IMG/VR virus record: IMGVR_UViG_3300044682_000006
Location: 1-24,671 of that record
Length of the DNA stretch: 24,671 bases
Reading direction: 5' to 3' (one strand)
From: a virus
Shown one piece after another: positions 20,454 through 24,671 of this stretch (position 1 is the first letter of the stretch; each line of letters begins with the position of its first letter). Made by a program: the position numbers and the translations under genes. Below the pieces are notes generated by a model. The model was given only the letters and a program-made list of their open reading frames with translations, was not told the DNA's origin and did not search any database.

Positions 20454-20756
20454 GTGGCTACGAACGGTATGCCTCAACCCGATCCAACGCAAGGCGGTGG
20501 GCCTCCTCCAGCGGGTGGCCCCCCCTCTCCACCACCGCAGGGTGGAGGACAGCCGCCAGCCCAAGGCGGCGGACAGGCCAGTCAACTCCAATCTTTGCTG
20601 GCCCAGTGGTATCAAGTTTCCAAGCGAGTGGCTGCATCCGATCCACGCCTAGCCTCTGGCATGGAAAAGGTTGCCCAAGGTATTCAAGAAGCGCAAGCAG
20701 CCCTCGTAACCCCTCCACAACCAACCCCCACGTCGCAGCAGCCGAGCTACGCATAA
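20454..20756 (+). CDS. Pro/Gly-rich small protein with helical core
   Basis: 100 residues from a GTG behind AGGAGAACTGACA. Residues 8-45 are low-complexity Pro/Gly/Gln (GGGPPPAGGPPSPPPQGGG), probably disordered. A helical middle (QLQSLLAQWYQVSKRVAASD, then MEKVAQGIQEAQAAL) follows, and a Thr/Pro/Gln tail. This may be an accessory head or scaffold factor, by position only. Beta-strand or catalytic motifs are absent. Confidence 0.6.
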   Translation: MATNGMPQPDPTQGGGPPPAGGPPSPPPQGGGQPPAQGGGQASQLQSLLAQWYQVSKRVAASDPRLASGMEKVAQGIQEAQAALVTPPQPTPTSQQPSYA

Positions 20757-20779
20757 CCAATCCGGGAGATTGAAGCAAC

Positions 20780-21790
20780 ATGCCGACCATAGCAGAGACA
20801 TTGAAAGCCACAGGATTTAGCGACGAGCAAATATCCGCACTCGATCCCAAGTTGATTACAGTTTTTACGGGAATCCAGACCTCTGCCGAGCAGGCAAGGG
20901 ATGAGGCCGCAAGAAAAGCATCTGAAGCCGCCTCCGCCGCAACCAAGGCCGAAGCCGACAGGCTAGCATGGGAGAAAGCAAAGGCGGACGCGGAACTCCT
21001 GCAACGGTCCAATAGCGAATTCTATGAAAATTCGATTGTTCCGGGCCTGACTTCTTGGAAAGAGGAGAGAGATCGGCTCCTAACAGAAAAAACAAATGCC
21101 GATGCATTGGCCGCATTTTTGAAAACACAAAACGACGGTGCCCGCGCCAATGGATTCATTCCAACCGATGCTCCCGCATTCACTCCTCCCGCCGCACCAC
21201 CTCCAGGAACAGTTCGCAATGCCCAAGGACAATTCGTGCCTAACGTTCCCGGTTCGACTCCAGGTTCTCCTACATTCACGATGGAGCAGATTGACCAGCG
21301 GCTTGGCAATGGAATTTCCAATGTTGGATGGGCGATGCAGGAATATCAGCGGCTTACGGGCGGTCAATACCTTCCCGATTCCTTCGATCAACTTGCCAAT
21401 GAAGCAACGCAGCAGAAATTGCCTTTCCGGGATTACGTTGCGCGTAAGTACAACTTCGCTCAAAAGCAGCAGGAAATAGTTCAGCGTCAGCAACAGGAAC
21501 AGTTTGCGAAGGAACGCGCTGATGAGCGGGCGAAGGCCGACGCCGAGTGGAAGACGAAGCTCGAAGAGCGCGAAAAGGAATTTGCTCTCAAGGAAAGACA
21601 GCACGCAGAGCGTAGCGCAACTGGTAGCCCGGTGAGCGTTGCGGTTTCGGCTAGGATTCCTGAGTTGCAGCGGCAGGTTGTGAGCAAGGAACTTCCCGAT
21701 CCGTTGATGATGAACGAAAATCAGCGCCGTGCCAACACGGCCAAGACGATTCGCGATTCGATTGCGGAAGCAAAGGGTCAAGCGGCGTAA
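20780..21790 (+). CDS. Scaffold-like coiled-coil protein
   Basis: 336 residues immediately before the capsid gene, the normal scaffold position. Residues ~35-75 and 215-280 are Ala/Glu/Lys/Arg-rich coiled coils (RDEAARKASEAASAATKAEA; DERAKADAEWKTKLEERE). They flank a Pro/Gly-rich middle (PAFTPPAAPPPGT). Scaffold proteins guide procapsid assembly and are removed during maturation. No protease domain is apparent in this protein, so removal would depend on another factor. Assigned by position and helical composition. Confidence 0.75.
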   Translation: MPTIAETLKATGFSDEQISALDPKLITVFTGIQTSAEQARDEAARKASEAASAATKAEADRLAWEKAKADAELLQRSNSEFYENSIVPGLTSWKEERDRLLTEKTNADALAAFLKTQNDGARANGFIPTDAPAFTPPAAPPPGTVRNAQGQFVPNVPGSTPGSPTFTMEQIDQRLGNGISNVGWAMQEYQRLTGGQYLPDSFDQLANEATQQKLPFRDYVARKYNFAQKQQEIVQRQQQEQFAKERADERAKADAEWKTKLEEREKEFALKERQHAERSATGSPVSVAVSARIPELQRQVVSKELPDPLMMNENQRRANTAKTIRDSIAEAKGQAA

Positions 21791-21858
21791 TAAGCGCAAC
21801 AATAAGCGCAAGGGAATTTGTGTTTTGAAGTCAGCGTAAGTGCTTACAGGAGAATAAG

Positions 21859-23106
21859 ATGGCAGATCCACTCTACGGTCAAATTGACGCTGCGGAACTC
21901 GAAGCGGTTCGCGTTGGTGTCCTCTGGAATAATTTATTCGTTGGGACACCATTCCAAGCCAAGCTACGTCGCGCAGGCGTATGGGACCCGTTCCTTGGCG
22001 GCGCTGGCATGAGAGAGAACATCCTCTACGGTCGCACACAGTACGCGGCGGTTGATTCTGGTCAGACCGTGACGGTGACGGCGCAGCAGATCAACTCTGG
22101 CATCAAGTTTCTGCCGAAGTTCTATGCGGCATGGTGGCCGATGGATGACGCGCTGTACGATGACGGTTCTGGAACGGGCGGCGTCATCAACTCTGGTCCT
22201 CCAACCATCATTGACGAGTACCAAGCCTACATGGAGAACATGGTGCTGGGCTTGAATACGGCGTTGGAAATGGATTCGTTCCGGCATGGACAGGCTTCAA
22301 GCGGAACAAGCATTACAGACAACCGTATCAAGGCCATCAACGGCTTGGACGAAGCGTTGAACAACGGCATCGATCCTTCCATCTACGGCAACATATACAA
22401 GAACTATGGTGGGCAGGTTCGTAATGGCGCTATCGGTGTTGCACTGAATTCTACCCCTCTATATCTGGGCAATGGTGGAACTCCTGGCCAGATCGATTTT
22501 GCGGCCATGACGCAGTTGAAGGCGCAATGCACAGTGACGGGTGGAAATCCAGACCTTGGCATTACCAACACTTTCGGGTACTCCGCAATCGCCATCGCAC
22601 TCGATGCGCAGCGCAGAGACGTATCGAACAAGAATCACGACATCGCATGGCGCGGGTTCAACTTCGATGGAATCGACATTTACGCTGATCCTCTGGCACC
22701 ATCGGCTGCGGCTCAGAACTACATTGCACTGGCTCCGAATGATCCTGGACAGGGCAATGCTAACCTGCAGGACGGCGTTGGGTCGAGCACCACAACCGTT
22801 TCGTTTACGACTCCGCAATTCACGAGCAACGGAGCGAACGTGGCGTTCTCTCCAACGAACTCTGGTTTGCCGTCGAACACCGTTATCCAGCCGTCAGAGT
22901 ACCTTGCGTTCTTGGAGACGAGTTCGTTCAAGGTTCGCCCGACGAACAAGAGTGGCTGGAACTACGGAATCCGCAGAGCGCCAATGCCAAACAACGTGTC
23001 AATCGACGCAATCTTTATGCGCGTGAGCACGAACCTATATCAGTGCCAGCCGAGACATTCCGCGTATGCTTTTGGATTCAACGCAGGAATCTTCAACAAC
23101 GGTTAA
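21859..23106 (+). CDS. Major capsid protein
   Basis: 415 residues behind ACAGGAGAATAAG. An Asn/Gly/Tyr-rich sequence with mixed helix and strand follows a helical opening (DAAELEAVRVGVLWNNLFVG). Strand segments such as FLPKFYAAWWPMDDALYDDG and a C-terminal FRVRP-type stretch (SSFKVRPTNKSG...GIRRAPMP) fit a HK97-like shell protein. Length, codon quality and position directly after the scaffold-like gene support it. I see no cross-linking or maturation signature, and the assignment should be read as position plus composition. Confidence 0.8.
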   Translation: MADPLYGQIDAAELEAVRVGVLWNNLFVGTPFQAKLRRAGVWDPFLGGAGMRENILYGRTQYAAVDSGQTVTVTAQQINSGIKFLPKFYAAWWPMDDALYDDGSGTGGVINSGPPTIIDEYQAYMENMVLGLNTALEMDSFRHGQASSGTSITDNRIKAINGLDEALNNGIDPSIYGNIYKNYGGQVRNGAIGVALNSTPLYLGNGGTPGQIDFAAMTQLKAQCTVTGGNPDLGITNTFGYSAIAIALDAQRRDVSNKNHDIAWRGFNFDGIDIYADPLAPSAAAQNYIALAPNDPGQGNANLQDGVGSSTTTVSFTTPQFTSNGANVAFSPTNSGLPSNTVIQPSEYLAFLETSSFKVRPTNKSGWNYGIRRAPMPNNVSIDAIFMRVSTNLYQCQPRHSAYAFGFNAGIFNNG

Positions 23107-23154
23107 TCGGTCAGTTTCACCGAACTTTAAGTTTGTGCAGAAGGAGAAGCATTC

Positions 23155-24030
23155 ATGTCCTATCAGCCAATTATCCCGATTTGGGGTGGATTAAACAACG
23201 CGAACTCCACGTCCAGCACAGGCTTGTCCGATCCCGTTACTGGCCAGCAGTACAACACTGGCGGCTTGGAAGTTGGAGACTACTTCGATCTGACGGAGAA
23301 GCAAGCCAACGATCTGTCCGTCTCGGCTACTGGAACGTGCCACGCGGGTCGTTATCGTTATGTGCAGGTTGACTCTGGCGCAACGCTCTCAAACGTGAAG
23401 ACCGGCACCATCGGTTATCTTCGCGCAGGCGGGGGAATCGGCAGGGTTAAGTCGGTTGTCATCACGAACGCCGGAACAGGAGCCACGGCAGGCACCTACA
23501 ACATTTCGGCTAACGTGGGAAGCGGAGGCGGCGCAGGCGCAACGATTCAGGTTGTGGTGGGTTCCGGTGGAACGATTACCTCAGCAATCGTCACCAATGG
23601 TGGTGCGGGTTACAACTCTGTGCCGACATTCAGCCTCACGGCAACGTCAACATCTGCTGGTGCAGTTGCGGCACAATTGGATACTTCTGCAAATGTTGTG
23701 ACGAGTTACGATCAAGCCGTAACGGTAACGCCGCTCACAGGTGTTCCAGTTCGCCCAGTAGTCTTCCTGAACGCATCAGGAGGCACCACGGCAGGCAACT
23801 ACACATTCATTCAGGAGCTTGGCGTTGCAACGGTACTTGGCCAATCTGGAGCATTCACTGACAACCCTCCGCATGTCGGCGATTGGATTGACTCCACCAC
23901 GCTCGGCGTAGTTAACGCTCGCGCGGCAACTGCCAGCCCAATTGGACAAACCATTGGACAAGCGATTGATCTCCCTGTGCAGTCTAATCTGTTCAAGGTG
24001 CTATTGACAGGACCTGTTGTTCAGGACTAA
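23155..24030 (+). CDS. Repeat-containing decoration or fibre-like protein
   Basis: 291 residues behind AGAAGGAGAAGCATTC. Very rich in Gly, Thr, Ser, Val and Ala. Two similar beta-repeats appear near residues 98-182: SVVITNAGTGATAGTYNISA...ATIQVVV and SAIVTNGGAGYNSVPTFSLT...AVAAQL. The GxGYxxxPTF motif is typical of beta-helical bead repeats in phage fibres and surface proteins. Its position directly after the capsid gene suggests a head-decoration role rather than a tail fibre. The Tat-signal gene at 13249 carries a single copy of a similar motif. Confidence 0.75.
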   Translation: MSYQPIIPIWGGLNNANSTSSTGLSDPVTGQQYNTGGLEVGDYFDLTEKQANDLSVSATGTCHAGRYRYVQVDSGATLSNVKTGTIGYLRAGGGIGRVKSVVITNAGTGATAGTYNISANVGSGGGAGATIQVVVGSGGTITSAIVTNGGAGYNSVPTFSLTATSTSAGAVAAQLDTSANVVTSYDQAVTVTPLTGVPVRPVVFLNASGGTTAGNYTFIQELGVATVLGQSGAFTDNPPHVGDWIDSTTLGVVNARAATASPIGQTIGQAIDLPVQSNLFKVLLTGPVVQD

Positions 24031-24039
24031 GGAGACGCA

Positions 24040-24366
24040 ATGATTCTCACGATGTTGAATGGGTACCCGGATTACATAGGCTATCGCCAAGCGTTTGCTG
24101 GCTATGGTTCGGGGCCTGCGTCTTACAGCCAGACGACCGGAGATGTTCTTACGCTGTCGAACAGCCGCAGGTTCATCGACGTTTGTCAAGGATGGCAGTT
24201 ATCGTCTAGCGGCAACTACTACGTGAGGCCGTATCTCGCAGTGACGGGCGAACGGCAAACATGGACATTGCTGTGGTACGTGACGGCGACAAATCTTCAG
24301 GTAGCCAACGGCGTAAACCTGTCAGCGGAGACTGTGCAGTTGGGCGGCACTTGTGGACAGTTCTAA
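24040..24366 (+). CDS. Small hypothetical structural-module protein
   Basis: 108 residues with a good AAGGAGACGCA site. Aromatic and Gly/Ser-rich (GYPDYIGYRQAFAGYGSGPA), then strand-rich sequence (NYYVRPYLAVTGERQTWTLL) and VQLGGTCGQF at the end. Composition suggests a beta-rich virion protein, consistent with its place after the decoration-like gene. No family recognised. A terminator follows. Confidence 0.6.
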   Translation: MILTMLNGYPDYIGYRQAFAGYGSGPASYSQTTGDVLTLSNSRRFIDVCQGWQLSSSGNYYVRPYLAVTGERQTWTLLWYVTATNLQVANGVNLSAETVQLGGTCGQF

Positions 24367-24420
24367 GTTTTAACGAGGTTTTACAAAGTCTGGTCCCTCT
24401 CCCGGTAAATCAGACAAGCG

Positions 24421-24457
24421 AACGCCCTCTGCGACCGATTCCCGTAGGGGGCGTTTT
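24421..24457 (+). terminator. Rho-independent terminator
   Basis: A 13-bp stem AACGCCCTCTGCG / CGTAGGGGGCGTT (two G-T wobbles) around a 9-base loop, followed by TTAG. Placed 54 bases after the stop of the preceding gene, it probably ends or attenuates transcription of the capsid operon. Confidence 0.65.
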
Positions 24458-24492
24458 AGCAAGATAAGATTTTGCGGCAAAGGAGCAACGTC

Positions 24493-24618
24493 ATGAAGAA
24501 GCACTCGAAGAAGGCACATCTGGCAATTCACGAACTTCCCAAGGGGCGTCAGTGGGCGCACAAAAAGGGCGGCAAGAAGAAGACGAAGAATCTTGCCAAG
24601 TTGACCTCGCACAAGTAG
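24493..24618 (+). CDS. Tiny basic Lys/His-rich protein
   Basis: 41 residues behind AAAGGAGCAACGTC: MKKHSKKAHLAIHELPKGRQ, then WAHKKGGKKKTKNLAKLTSHK. Strongly basic and similar in composition to the 34-residue protein at 20324. It follows the terminator at 24421, so it may be served by read-through or by a weak promoter not visible here. A DNA- or head-binding role is speculative. Confidence 0.6.
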   Translation: MKKHSKKAHLAIHELPKGRQWAHKKGGKKKTKNLAKLTSHK

Positions 24619-24625
24619 GCGCATG

Positions 24626-24671
24626 ATGGCAAAGCATCGGGTCAAGAAATCCTATAGTGGGTCACCGAGCT
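24626..24671 (+). CDS. Start of a third small basic protein (partial)
   Basis: Only the first 15 codons lie in the window, from ATG 24626 or the adjacent ATG 24623 (MAKHRVKKSYSGSPS). The opening resembles MARHKV and MKKHSKK of the two other tiny basic genes, suggesting a small related family. No clear ribosome-binding site precedes it. The rest is beyond the end. Confidence 0.45.
   Translation, partial: MAKHRVKKSYSGSPS

Overview
The window is a piece of a tailed double-stranded DNA bacteriophage (or prophage) genome. This rests on an ordered packaging and head module: small terminase candidate, large terminase, portal, scaffold-like protein, major capsid protein candidate and a decoration-like protein. 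Almost every gene lies on the + strand, packed end to end and often overlapping by 1 to 4 bases. Ribosome-binding sites are strong, and sigma70-like promoters (TTGACA family) recur, so the host is a bacterium with ordinary sigma70 signals. I cannot name the host. The long portal (~694 aa) and module order resemble podovirus-like environmental phages, which is inference only.

Layout. Positions 1-3446 hold an N4/N6 DNA methyltransferase, a zinc-ribbon phage protein, a ParB/Srx-like protein and small unknowns. Positions 3447-4086 are gene-poor: a possible decayed minus-strand gene, a UUCG-loop hairpin that may be a terminator, and a promoter. Positions 4087-6501 form a seven-gene chain coupled through TAATG, ATGA and GTGA overlaps. 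It encodes small zinc-binding proteins and an HELLH metalloprotease-like protein. Positions 6522-9397 carry an XRE-type regulator, an Ig-like protein and small helical or low-complexity proteins. Positions 9405-12232 are the terminase genes; the large subunit has coding-like sequence upstream of its only canonical start. Positions 12245-15450 are small unknown genes, including a Tat-signal protein and a tandem paralogous pair.

The most unusual part is 15464-16800, which looks like a self-contained transcription unit. A sigma70-like promoter with an internal direct repeat drives a nearly leaderless ribbon-helix-helix regulator. A conserved phage protein of unknown function follows, then ~430 bp of non-coding DNA in which GG steps recur on a 5-nt lattice. 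A perfect 11-bp terminator hairpin closes the unit. A separate promoter, with an inverted repeat at its start point, follows at once and drives the portal gene.

Positions 16888-24671 are the virion module: portal, a small unknown, an antisense HNH endonuclease (probably a homing-type insertion), then a new promoter with a structured leader. Downstream come a tiny His/Lys-rich protein, a Pro/Gly-rich protein, the scaffold, the capsid protein, a repeat-containing decoration or fibre-like protein, a small unknown, a terminator and two more tiny basic genes, the last cut by the window end.
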